DNA of 41,087 bases from Burkholderiales bacterium. Its GTDB lineage: Bacteria > Pseudomonadota > Gammaproteobacteria > Burkholderiales > Burkholderiaceae_C. The stretch covers positions 1 through 41,087 of the forward strand of contig JAJUGJ010000028.1 of NCBI GenBank assembly GCA_029268225.1, read 5' to 3'. The position numbers were made by a program, and so were the translations under genes. Under the pieces are notes generated by a model. That model worked only from the letters and a program-made list of their open reading frames with translations, searched no databases and was not told the origin of the DNA. Of this stretch, positions 24,482-32,879 are shown piece by piece. The stretch's first letter is position 1; each line of letters begins with the position of its first letter.

Positions 24482-24509
24482 GACCGGACTGTCACAGGTT
24501 CGGTCTTTT
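24482..24509 (+). terminator. Terminator or attenuator between prs and rplY
   Basis: GACCGGAC (24482-24489) and GTTCGGTC (24498-24505) form an 8-bp stem including one G-T pair, with loop TGTCACAG, followed by TTTT. It lies 44 bases before the rplY start. No clear promoter is seen after it, so partial read-through is likely. Confidence 0.75.
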
Positions 24510-24552
24510 CACAGCGCCTGGTCGCGGGCGCTATACCCACTTGGAGCATTCC

Positions 24553-25173
24553 ATGAAATTCACCGCTTTTGAGCGCAATCTGCAGGGGACCGGAGCGAGC
24601 CGCCGCCTGCGCAACAACGGCAAGACCCCTGGCATCGTTTACGGTGCTGGCCAAGAGCCGAAGAACATCGAGCTGGACCACAACGCGCTGTACCACGCCA
24701 TGCGCAAGGAAGCCTTCCACTCGTCCATCCTCGAGATGGAACTGAATGGCAAGGTTGAAAAGGTCCTGCTGCGCGACTACCAAAAGCACCCGTTCAAGCC
24801 CCTGGTGCTGCACGTGGACTTCCAGCGCATCGACGCCACCACCAAGATCCACAAGAAGGTTCCTCTGCACTTCATCAACGAAGAGCAGTCGGAAGCCGTC
24901 AAGATCGACAAGTGCATCATCAACCACGCCGTGACCGAACTGGAAATCGAGTGCCTGGCTGAACAGCTGCCCGAGTTCCTGACGGTGGACCTGGCCAAGG
25001 TCGTGAAGGGTCAAACGATCCACGTCAACGATCTGGTCCTGGACAGCCACATCAAGGTCCGTACCCACGGCCACAAGAACCCGCTGATCGCCACCGTGGT
25101 CGAGCCGGTCGAGGAAGTCATCGCCGCTCCCGTGGCTGCTGCCGAACCCGCCAAGGGCAAGAAGAAGAAGTAA
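24553..25173 (+). CDS. rplY: 50S ribosomal protein L25 (Ctc/TL5 form)
   Basis: A 206-residue two-domain L25. The N-terminal domain ([29 protein letters not shown]) binds 5S rRNA. The C-terminal beta domain (about residues 95-190) is the Ctc extension found in many bacteria but absent from E. coli. The last residues are a Lys-rich tail after an Ala-rich linker (GKKKK end). ATG 24553 has TTGGAG upstream. The prs-rplY-pth order is standard. Confidence 0.96.
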   Translation: MKFTAFERNLQGTGASRRLRNNGKTPGIVYGAGQEPKNIELDHNALYHAMRKEAFHSSILEMELNGKVEKVLLRDYQKHPFKPLVLHVDFQRIDATTKIHKKVPLHFINEEQSEAVKIDKCIINHAVTELEIECLAEQLPEFLTVDLAKVVKGQTIHVNDLVLDSHIKVRTHGHKNPLIATVVEPVEEVIAAPVAAAEPAKGKKKK

Positions 25174-25194
25174 TTCTTCTTCGGCACCGCCGCC

Positions 25195-25241
25195 AAAGCC
25201 TTCGGGCTTTGAGTCAAGCCCCGCCCAAAAGCGGGGCTTTT
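25195..25241 (+). terminator. Tandem hairpins after rplY ending in a terminator
   Basis: AAAGCC-TTCG-GGCTTT (25195-25210) is a perfect UUCG hairpin. It is followed by AAGCCCCGC-CCAAAA-GCGGGGCTT (25216-25239) and a T-run. The second is a strong Rho-independent terminator 37 bases before pth, so pth probably depends on read-through or its own promoter. Confidence 0.9.
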
Positions 25242-25277
25242 CCATTTTCAGGCCCCTCTCCATAATCCGCGACCATC

Positions 25278-25955
25278 ATGATTCGACTGTTTGTCGGCCT
25301 GGGCAACCCCGGACCGGAATACGAAGACACCCGTCACAACGCCGGCTTCTGGTACATCGACGACCTGGCGCGTCGCTTGAAGGTGACGCTGCAACCCGAC
25401 CGGGCTTATCACGGTCTGGTGGCGCGCGCGAACATGCCCAATGGGCCTGTGTGGCTGCTGCAACCCCAAACCTACATGAACCTGTCGGGCAAGTCGGTGG
25501 CAGCCTTGGCGCGTTTTTTCAAGATCGCGCCCGACGAGGTGTTGGTGGCCTACGATGAACTCGACCTGCCCCCTGGCCAGGTCAAGCTCAAGAAAAGCGG
25601 CGGACACGGTGGGCACAACGGCCTGAAAGACATCCACAGCCAATTGGGCTCGCCCGACTACTGGCGTCTGCGACTGGGCATCGGCCACCCGGGTGTGAAG
25701 CATGAGGTCGCGGCCTATGTGCTGCGCAAGCCGCCTCAGTCGGAACGCGAAGCGATTTTCAAATGCATCGGTCAGGCGCTCGATGCCACCGAGCTCCTGC
25801 TGGCCGGCGACACCGCCAAAGCCACGGCCCAGATTCACGCGCAACCGCAACGGCCCAAGCCGCCGCGCAAGGTGATGCCCGCCGCCGCACCGGCGGCCGA
25901 TTGCAGCACCGCGGGCTCACCCAGCGCCCCCAACCCAGACAAGCCCACTGCATGA
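25278..25955 (+). CDS. pth: Peptidyl-tRNA hydrolase
   Basis: A 225-residue esterase that frees tRNA from dropped-off peptidyl-t[21 protein letters not shown] carries the catalytic His, [13 protein letters not shown] the conserved Asn, and YDELDLPPG the Asp. [12 protein letters not shown] is the glycine-rich loop. The catalytic domain ends near residue 190. A 35-residue Pro/Ala/Lys-rich tail follows ([16 protein letters not shown]), longer than in E. coli and without known role. Confidence 0.96.
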   Translation: MIRLFVGLGNPGPEYEDTRHNAGFWYIDDLARRLKVTLQPDRAYHGLVARANMPNGPVWLLQPQTYMNLSGKSVAALARFFKIAPDEVLVAYDELDLPPGQVKLKKSGGHGGHNGLKDIHSQLGSPDYWRLRLGIGHPGVKHEVAAYVLRKPPQSEREAIFKCIGQALDATELLLAGDTAKATAQIHAQPQRPKPPRKVMPAAAPAADCSTAGSPSAPNPDKPTA

Positions 25956-25997
25956 GGCAAGCGACGTTCGGGGCCGGCCATTCCACAGGGAGGACAC

Positions 25998-26558
25998 ATG
26001 GCCCCGCCACGTTCATTCATCGTCAATCTGATCCGCTCGCTTCGCACACGGGGCTGGGCCATTGCTGCGCTGTCACTGTGCGTGGGCACCAGCGTCGTTG
26101 CCAAGTCTGAGAGCGGTTCCGACGGCGTGGCACGTCAGCGCCACACCACACGCTCGCCCGCTCATGCCGAAATGCCGTCGAGTCGCAGCCGGCCCGTGCA
26201 TGCTTGTCAAGACGACACGGGGCGCACGACCTACAGCCAGTTCCCGTGCCTGAGCGAGACATCGAACCGTCAACGCCAGCTGACCGCCCACGACAGGCGT
26301 CCGCCTGGCCAGGTGGCCCACAGCACCTCGATGATGCAGCGTGAACGCAAGTTGCTCCAGACCATGGAGCGTGACCGGCAACGGGCGGCACGACAGGCTG
26401 AATCGCCTCGTCGAACACGCCATGTACGGCAAGATCCATCGAAAGACGATGTCAGGCGGCACAACGACGCGCAGGACATCAAAGACAAGGACGCCCGACC
26501 TGTGCGCTACCGGATCTTGCCGCCGCTCACGGCCGACACCCCCACACCCGGTCGCTTG

Positions 26559-26567
<9 letters not shown>
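25998..26567 (+). CDS. Exported, highly basic DUF4124-like protein
   Basis: A 189-residue protein with AGGGAGGA just before the ATG. A long signal peptide or anchor covers about residues 8-36. The segment VHACQDDTGRTTYSQFPC (about residues 69-86) resembles the short beta motif of DUF4124, with two cysteines that could pair. The rest is low complexity, rich in Arg, Gln and Asp and likely disordered or coiled (MQRERKLLQTMERDRQRAAR). It could bind nucleic acid, peptidoglycan or another acidic polymer; that is a guess. It converges on fdx with abutting stop codons. Confidence 0.65.
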
Positions 26568-27373
<806 letters not shown>

Positions 27374-27427
27374 CGATAGAACTCCTGCGCGGGCCTCACC
27401 CCTTCGGGTTGACCCTCAGTGTAAGTG

Positions 27428-28135
27428 TCAGGCCGCCGAAGCGTCAGCAAACGCTGCATCAGCCACGCGCTGAAAAAGGTGAAAGTGCACGGCACCTGCC
27501 TGACCATGACGGTGCTGACGCAAGCCGGCACGTTGAACGGCGGGCTCATCGTCAGCGAACGCCCGATCTGCTTCCAGATAAATCCAGCCGCCAACGGGCA
27601 CGCAGCGCGCCGCCAAGGCCAATGCCGGCGCGAACACGTCGGCATCGAAAGGGGGGTCCAGAAACACCAGGTCAAAGCGTCCTGCTCGCTGCGCCTGCGC
27701 CATCCAGTGCAGTGCGTCGGCTTGCTGCACCTGCACCTGCGAGGCCTTGAGGCGCACCAGTGCGGCCTGCAAGGCGCGCACCAACGCCGGATCACGCTCC
27801 AGCAGGCACACATCGTCCGCACCACGGGAAGCGGCCTCCAGGCCCAATGCCCCACTGCCCGCAAAAGCGTCCAGCACACGCCAGCCTGCCAGATCTTGCC
27901 CCAGCCAGTTGAAGAGCGTCTCCCTCACGCGCGAGGGCGTGGGCCTCAATCCGGCAGACACCGGCACGTGCAAAGGCGTGCGCTTCCATTGCCCCCCGAG
28001 GATGCGCACCTCTTGGGCCGCCGTGCGGGCCACTTTGCGCGCAGCTGCCGCGGGATCTGCAGCCTGGGAGCGGGTCTGGGCCCCAGACGGGCGCTGCGAA
28101 CGCGAGGAAGGTGGTTTTGTCATGTCGTGGCGCAT
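27428..28135 (-). CDS. rsmD: 16S rRNA (guanine966-N2)-methyltransferase
   Basis: A 235-residue SAM-dependent methyltransferase acting on the small ribosomal subunit. RILGGQWKRTPLHVP is the family's start, RPTPSRVRETLFNWL the next conserved region, and VLDAFAGSGALGLEAASRGA the SAM loop. VFLDPPFDADVF carries the DPPF catalytic motif. The N-terminal 45 residues are basic, Ala-rich and variable. The start is uncertain: TTG 28138, ATG 28135 or ATG 28123, none with a clear ribosome binding site. It is divergent from ftsY. Confidence 0.93.
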   Translation of the reverse strand: MRHDMTKPPSSRSQRPSGAQTRSQAADPAAAARKVARTAAQEVRILGGQWKRTPLHVPVSAGLRPTPSRVRETLFNWLGQDLAGWRVLDAFAGSGALGLEAASRGADDVCLLERDPALVRALQAALVRLKASQVQVQQADALHWMAQAQRAGRFDLVFLDPPFDADVFAPALALAARCVPVGGWIYLEADRAFADDEPAVQRAGLRQHRHGQAGAVHFHLFQRVADAAFADASAA

Positions 28136-28179
28136 CAAAGGGGGGATTGTAAAAAGGCCCGCGCACCTACAATCACCGC

Positions 28180-29307
28180 ATGTTCAGTTTCATCAAGAAA
28201 AAGCTGGGGTGGGGCACCACGCCAGCCGAGCCGTCCCCCCAGGAGCCCTCGCCCGAGGCCACCCAGGTTGAGACGCCTGCCCCCCCCCCCCTCCTGGCAC
28301 CGCAAACGCCCGAGCCTGCGAGCGCCGCGGTGGCATCGCCCCCTCCGACGCCCTCTTCGGACATCGTGCCGACGGCCGAAGAGCCGGTGGTGGAGCGTCG
28401 CTCCTGGCTGGACAAGCTTCGCCAGGGCTTGCGCAAGACGGGCTCCAGCATTGCGCAGGTGTTCACCGGGACGCAAATCGATGATGCGCTGTATGAAGAG
28501 CTGGAAGCAGCCTTGTTGATGGCCGATGCAGGCGTCTCGGCCACCGAGTTTCTGCTGCAAGATCTCAAGCGCCGGGTGAAAGAAGCCAAGGCCACCGACC
28601 CGGCGCAAGTAAAGGGTCTGCTGATCGACGCCATCACCGAACTGCTGCAGCCGCTCGAACAAGCGCTCGAGGTGGGGCACCACACACCAACGGTGATCAT
28701 GGTGGCCGGGGTCAATGGCGCCGGCAAAACCACCACCATTGGCAAGCTCACCCGTCATTTGGCTGATGCGGGTCAGCGCGTGCTGCTGGCTGCAGCCGAT
28801 ACCTTCCGGGCGGCGGCGCGCGAGCAATTGTTGGTCTGGGCCGATCGCAACCGGGTGGAGATCGTCAGCCAGGAGGGTGGCGACCCTGCGGCCGTCACCT
28901 TCGACGCCGTCAAGGCCGGGCATGCACGCAGCTGCGATGTGGTGATCGCCGACACAGCCGGCCGCCTGGCCACGCAGTTGCACCTGATGGAAGAGCTGCG
29001 CAAGATCAAACGGGTGATTGGCAAAGCCATGGAGAGCGCGCCGCACGAGGTGTTGCTGGTGGTCGATGGCAACACGGGACAGAACGCCCTGTCGCAGGTG
29101 AAGGCATTCGACGAAGCCCTCGGCCTGACAGGGTTGGTCGTGACCAAGCTGGACGGCACCGCAAAGGGCGGCGTGCTCGCGGCCATCGCCCTGTGGTCGC
29201 GCGAGCGTCACAAGAGCGTGCCGGTTTATTTCATTGGTGTCGGCGAGAAGCTGGAGGATCTCCAGACTTTCAAGGCCCGCGAGTTTGCGCAAGCGCTGCT
29301 GAGCTGA
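28180..29307 (+). CDS. ftsY: Signal recognition particle receptor FtsY
   Basis: A 375-residue SRP receptor GTPase. MFSFIKKKLGWG is a basic amphipathic membrane-targeting start. Residues 15-65 are a Pro/Ala/Glu-rich linker corresponding to the A domain, shorter than in E. coli. The N domain starts near WLDKLRQGLRKT. The G domain shows GVNGAGKTTTIGKL (G1), DTAGR (G3) and TKLDGTAKGG (G4). GVGEKLEDLQTFKAREFAQA is the usual end. A run of 12 C at 28280-28291 lies in the linker coding region. Its partner Ffh is encoded about 1 kb away on the opposite strand. Confidence 0.96.
   Translation: MFSFIKKKLGWGTTPAEPSPQEPSPEATQVETPAPPPLLAPQTPEPASAAVASPPPTPSSDIVPTAEEPVVERRSWLDKLRQGLRKTGSSIAQVFTGTQIDDALYEELEAALLMADAGVSATEFLLQDLKRRVKEAKATDPAQVKGLLIDAITELLQPLEQALEVGHHTPTVIMVAGVNGAGKTTTIGKLTRHLADAGQRVLLAAADTFRAAAREQLLVWADRNRVEIVSQEGGDPAAVTFDAVKAGHARSCDVVIADTAGRLATQLHLMEELRKIKRVIGKAMESAPHEVLLVVDGNTGQNALSQVKAFDEALGLTGLVVTKLDGTAKGGVLAAIALWSRERHKSVPVYFIGVGEKLEDLQTFKAREFAQALLS
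28280..28291 (+). repeat. C12 homopolymer inside ftsY
   Basis: Twelve consecutive C code for part of Ala-Pro-Pro-Pro-Leu in the FtsY linker, at about codons 34-38. Such runs are prone to slippage in replication and to sequencing error. Confidence 0.9.
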
Positions 29308-29333
29308 TCTCACCCGCAGCGCACAGGCTCAGC
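29298..29333. terminator. Inverted repeat across the ftsY/DUF2726 junction
   Basis: GCTGAGC (29298-29304) and GCTCAGC (29327-29333) form a 7-bp stem spanning the 21-base gap between the convergent stops. The loop is 22 bases and there is no T-run, so terminator function is weakly supported. Confidence 0.35.
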
Positions 29334-30219
29334 GTGAGCGTTGCGCAGGTGGCACCTCGTCGAGCGGGGCCGGCATGGTCGGCTCCAGGTCATCAAACCA
29401 GGTCGAGGGAGGCGGATCCCGGTGGGTGGCAGCATGGCGCCCGGCGCCAGCCTGATCGGACTCGTCGAGGTCATCAAGGTTGAAGTCCACCCCGCGCTCT
29501 TTGACGGACATGCCTTGCATGAGGCCACCGGTGCGCATGGCGGCGACCACGGCTGCCGCTTCTGCATCACGACGACTGCGGCTGCTCTCTGCCGAGCCCG
29601 CGCCACCCTCACGTCCGGGTGCGCCCAACCGGGCCGCGTCCGCCCCCAGAACAGCCTCACGCACGGCCTGAACATCGGGCAAGGCTTCTTCATGCCAGAC
29701 ATGCACGGGAATGTGTGACGCGCGCAGCACCTTGTCCATGCGGCTGTGGCGACGCCGGGTGCGGTCGGTTTCCTGATCAGATGGGCGACGAATTTCCACC
29801 ACGGCCAGCACATGCGAAGCCATGTCGCACACCACCAGATCCACGCAGAGCGAACCGACGCGTCGCAACCATTCGGCGTAGGAGTTGCGTGTCGGGACCT
29901 TGATGAAACGGGCCACCGGCACCTGGGCCAAGATCATGTGATCAGGCAATGCCTTGCGCAGCAGGTGGTAGGCCTCGCGCTCGGTGTGGGTCAGGAGCCG
30001 GGTGGAGCCGGGCTCCCAATCGAGCACCGTGTCGAGGCTGTCGTATGCCGAAGGGCGGCCCGATTTGCGGGGGCGCAGATCACCGTCCTGGGGATGGGCG
30101 GGACGGGTCACCTGTGAGGCAGCCAAACGCCCACGGCCGAAACGCCACGCAGCGGCCACACCCACGGCACCGACCCCACCCACCAGCAAGGCCGGCCACA
30201 ACGACACCCAATCCATCAT
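29329..30219 (-). CDS. Membrane-anchored DUF2726 protein
   Basis: A 296-residue protein. One membrane helix near residues 5-24 (WPALLVGGVGAVGVAAAW) anchors it. Residues 70-190 match DUF2726: LLTHTEREAYHLLRKALPDH, ILAQVPVARFIKVPTRNSYA, VDLVVCDMASHVLAVVEI and RRRHSRMDKVLRASHIPVHVW, a fold that resembles restriction-endonuclease-like nucleases (the D...E-x pattern in VDLVVCD...VVEI). The C-terminal 90 residues are polar and probably disordered. Function unknown; nuclease activity is an inference. Start choices are ATG 30219 or 30216, or TTG 30267 upstream. It lies about 100 bases after ffh. Confidence 0.8.
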   Translation of the reverse strand: MMDWVSLWPALLVGGVGAVGVAAAWRFGRGRLAASQVTRPAHPQDGDLRPRKSGRPSAYDSLDTVLDWEPGSTRLLTHTEREAYHLLRKALPDHMILAQVPVARFIKVPTRNSYAEWLRRVGSLCVDLVVCDMASHVLAVVEIRRPSDQETDRTRRRHSRMDKVLRASHIPVHVWHEEALPDVQAVREAVLGADAARLGAPGREGGAGSAESSRSRRDAEAAAVVAAMRTGGLMQGMSVKERGVDFNLDDLDESDQAGAGRHAATHRDPPPSTWFDDLEPTMPAPLDEVPPAQRSR

Positions 30220-30228
30220 GTTCTGTCT

Positions 30229-30255
30229 GCGTACGCATTGATCGAATGCATACGC
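30229..30255 (-). repeat. Strong hairpin between ffh and the DUF2726 gene
   Basis: On the minus strand GCGTATGCATT and AATGCGTACGC form an 11-bp stem with one G-U pair and a 5-base loop. It ends nine bases before the ATG of the DUF2726 gene and has no T-run. It may affect translation or protect an mRNA end. Confidence 0.55.
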
Positions 30256-30296
30256 TAACAGCGGCACGCACCAGAATCAATCAGAAATTGCGGCCA

Positions 30297-30316
30297 GGCG
30301 TGACAAGGCGTGACAA
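30297..30316. repeat. Tandem 10-bp repeat downstream of ffh
   Basis: GGCGTGACAA occurs twice in perfect tandem, just beyond the ffh stop codon on the minus strand. No function is apparent. Confidence 0.7.
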
Positions 30317-30322
30317 GCTCGG

Positions 30323-31696
30323 TCAGCGTCCCATGCCGCCCATACCGGGCAGGCCCTTCATGCCGCCCATGCGCTTCATCATCTTGAAGAGGCCGCCGCC
30401 CTTCATCTTCTTCATCATGGTGCGCATCTGCTCGAACTGGTTGAGCATGCGGTTGACATCCTGCACTTGCACTCCGGCACCGATGGCGATGCGGCGTTTG
30501 CGGCTGGCCTTGATGATCTCGGGCTTCTGACGCTCTTGCGGGGTCATGGCGCGAATCATCCCCTCCATGCGGCGCACGTCTCGCTCGGCTTTGTCCATGT
30601 CAGCCTGGCCAGCCTTGGAGGCGATCTCGGTGGGCAACTTGTCGATGAGACCGGACAGGCCGCCCATGTTCTTCATCTGGCTGATCTGGGCCAGGAAGTC
30701 TTCGAGGTCGAAATCAGCGCCAGACTTGACCTTGTCGGCCAACTTCTGGGCGGCAGCGATGTCGACGCCCTTTTGCACCTCTTCGACCAGGGCCACGATG
30801 TCGCCCATGCCCAGCACACGGCCGGCATGGCGTTCGGCATCGAACACCTCCAGGCCGTCGATCTTCTCGGAGACGCCGGCAAACTTGATCGGCACACCTG
30901 TGACCTGGCGCACCGACAGGGCCGCACCACCGCGGGAATCACCGTCGAGCTTGGTGAGCACGACGCCGGTCAGCGGCAGGGCTTCCTTGAAGGCTTTGGC
31001 CGTGTTGACCGCGTCCTGACCCTGCATGGCGTCGACGACGAACAGGGTTTCGACCGGCTTGAGTTGGGCGTGCAGCGCCTTGATTTCAGCCATCAAGGCT
31101 TCGTCAATGGCCAGGCGGCCGGCGGTGTCGACCAGCAGCACGTCGAAGTAGTGACGGCGGGCGTGGTCGATGGCCGCCGCCGCGATGTCGGCAGGTTTCT
31201 GATCCGGCGTGGAAGGGAACCATTCGGCCCCCGCCTGCCCGGTCACGGTCTTGAGCTGCTCGATGGCCGCTGGACGGTACACGTCGGCGGAGACGGTGAG
31301 CACCTTCTTCTTGCGTTTTTCGATCAGGTGCTTGGCGAGCTTGGCCGTGGTGGTGGTTTTACACGCACCTTGCAGACCGGCCATCAGGATGACGGCGGGC
31401 GGCTGGGCGGCGAGGTTGATGTCGGACACCCCCTCACCCATGGTGGAGGCCAGCTCCTTCTGGACGATGCTGACCAGCACCTGCCCGGGCGTCAGAGAGG
31501 AGACGACCTCCTGACCCAGCGCCTTGTCCTTGACGCGGGCAATGAAGTCGCGCACCACGGGAAGCGCCACGTCAGCCTCCAGCAGCGCCATGCGCACCTC
31601 ACGCAACATGTCTTGCACGTTGGTTTCGGTGATGCGGGACTGGCCGCGCATGGTCTTGACCAGGCGACTGAGTCGTTCAGTGAGGTTGGATGCCAT
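30323..31696 (-). CDS. ffh: Signal recognition particle protein Ffh (SRP54)
   Basis: A 457-residue GTPase that binds signal sequences and 4.5S RNA and delivers ribosomes to FtsY. The N domain is at residues 1-95. G1 reads GLQGACKTTTTAKL, where Cys112 stands in place of the Gly that precedes the P-loop Lys in nearly all Ffh proteins. DTAGR, TKLDGDSRGG and GVSEKIDGLEVFD are normal. The M domain (from about residue 325) has GADFDLEDFLAQISQM and the RNA-binding SRKRRIAIGAG, with a Met- and Gly-rich tail. Length is normal and no frameshift is seen. The substitution would be expected to alter GTP handling unless it is tolerated or a sequence error. Confidence 0.96.
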   Translation of the reverse strand: MASNLTERLSRLVKTMRGQSRITETNVQDMLREVRMALLEADVALPVVRDFIARVKDKALGQEVVSSLTPGQVLVSIVQKELASTMGEGVSDINLAAQPPAVILMAGLQGACKTTTTAKLAKHLIEKRKKKVLTVSADVYRPAAIEQLKTVTGQAGAEWFPSTPDQKPADIAAAAIDHARRHYFDVLLVDTAGRLAIDEALMAEIKALHAQLKPVETLFVVDAMQGQDAVNTAKAFKEALPLTGVVLTKLDGDSRGGAALSVRQVTGVPIKFAGVSEKIDGLEVFDAERHAGRVLGMGDIVALVEEVQKGVDIAAAQKLADKVKSGADFDLEDFLAQISQMKNMGGLSGLIDKLPTEIASKAGQADMDKAERDVRRMEGMIRAMTPQERQKPEIIKASRKRRIAIGAGVQVQDVNRMLNQFEQMRTMMKKMKGGGLFKMMKRMGGMKGLPGMGGMGR

Positions 31697-31728
31697 GAAA
31701 TCGCTGCGTGTGCTCGTAAACTTGACCC

Positions 31729-32595
31729 ATGATTTTATCGCCCGCCTTGCCCTCGCAACCCGCGCTCTGGCCCAGTGCGTTGGCCATATTGGCTTATTTG
31801 TTGGCTGCAGCCTGGCCGGGAGGCGCTTCAGGGGGGCTTGCGCGTCAGGAGCGCCCCATCTGGGCGGCCCTGTCTTTGGCCTGGTTGACCCAGGCTGTGG
31901 CCATTGTGCTGGACACCGTCGTGTCCCATGAGGGGGTGATGGGAGCCCGCTTCGGCTTTGGAACAGCGCTGTCGATCACAAGCTGGCTCGTGGTGGCGGT
32001 GTACGCCTACGAGAGCCGCCACCTGGGTCTGCCCAGTGTGCGCCGCGTGCTCCCGGTGCTGGCGGCGCTCACCGTCGGCATCGCCTGGCTGTTTCCGGGT
32101 CAGTTGCAATCTGCTCAAGGCTCCAGCTGGGCACCGTTGCACTGGTTGCTGGGCTTTGCGTCTTACGGGCTGTTTGGCGCCGCCTTGCTCCATGCGGTGT
32201 TATGGCGTCACGCCGAACGGCAATTGCGTGCGCCCCCCAGCGCATCGGGCACCCTGCCCTTGCGGGCGCGGCATGGCGGGCAGGCCCTGGGCATGCCCCT
32301 GCTGCGGCTGGAGGCCTTGACGCTGCAATTTGTGTGGGCGGGTTTCGTGATGCTGTCACTCACCCTGCTGCTGGGGTTCTGGTTCACCACGCCCTGGCGC
32401 TGGGATCACAAGAGCGTGTTCTCGGTGTTGTCCTGGGTGGTCTTTGCCGTGTTGCTGGTCGGACGAGCGCGCTTTGGGTGGCGCGGTCGACTCGCCATCC
32501 GGTGGCTGGTCGCTGGTTCGACCCTCTTGCTGCTGGCCTATGTGGGATCGCGCTTCGTGTTGGAGGTCATCCTCCATCGCGCCAATCCGACCTGA
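31729..32595 (+). CDS. YpjD-like cytochrome c assembly (CcsA-type) membrane protein
   Basis: A 288-residue protein with about eight membrane helices. The order and motifs, HWLLGFASYGLFGAALLHA in the middle and WDHKSVFSVLSWVVFAVLL near the end, match the YpjD/CcsA-type family, whose conserved His residues suggest haem handling. The tryptophan-rich haem motif of true CcsA is not obvious. The gene is divergent from ffh, with 32 bases between starts, as is common in proteobacteria. Function unproven; E. coli YpjD has been linked to Co2+/Ni2+ resistance. Confidence 0.82.
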   Translation: MILSPALPSQPALWPSALAILAYLLAAAWPGGASGGLARQERPIWAALSLAWLTQAVAIVLDTVVSHEGVMGARFGFGTALSITSWLVVAVYAYESRHLGLPSVRRVLPVLAALTVGIAWLFPGQLQSAQGSSWAPLHWLLGFASYGLFGAALLHAVLWRHAERQLRAPPSASGTLPLRARHGGQALGMPLLRLEALTLQFVWAGFVMLSLTLLLGFWFTTPWRWDHKSVFSVLSWVVFAVLLVGRARFGWRGRLAIRWLVAGSTLLLLAYVGSRFVLEVILHRANPT

Positions 32596-32602
32596 GCGCG
32601 CC

Positions 32603-32866
32603 ATGCTGAAGTATCTGCTCATCGGTGTGCTGGTCATCTGGCTGCTGTACTCACCGCTGCTGAAGCGGATGCGGCAACTGCGTCGTGATCACCCCGCATC
32701 GCGACCTGCAACCCGCCCGTCACCGCCCCCCGCCGCCCAAGTGGAAGACATGGTGGCCTGTGCGCACTGCGGTGTTCACCTGCCTGCCAGCGAAGCCTGT
32801 CTGGACGCCGCGCAACGCCCCTATTGCTGCGCAGCACACCGCGACGCAGGCCCATCCGCACACTGA
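32603..32866 (+). CDS. PP_0621-type small membrane zinc-ribbon protein
   Basis: An 87-residue protein. Residues 3-16 are a short hydrophobic helix (YLLIGVLVIWLLYS) followed by a basic, Pro-rich linker. The C-terminal half holds CAHCGVHLPASEAC and YCCAAH, a small Cys/His site likely to bind zinc. This matches the PP_0621 family found next to YpjD-like and PilS genes. It starts eight bases after the upstream gene and ends 13 bases before pilS, so these are probably co-transcribed. Function unknown. Confidence 0.82.
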   Translation: MLKYLLIGVLVIWLLYSPLLKRMRQLRRDHPASRPATRPSPPPAAQVEDMVACAHCGVHLPASEACLDAAQRPYCCAAHRDAGPSAH

Positions 32867-32879
32867 GGCACGGCCGGTC

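Noticed and set aside
30220..30322. 4.5S (SRP) RNA gene near ffh or ftsY
   Set aside because: The conserved GGAAGGAAGCA-type tetraloop region of the SRP RNA was not found here or elsewhere in the window.
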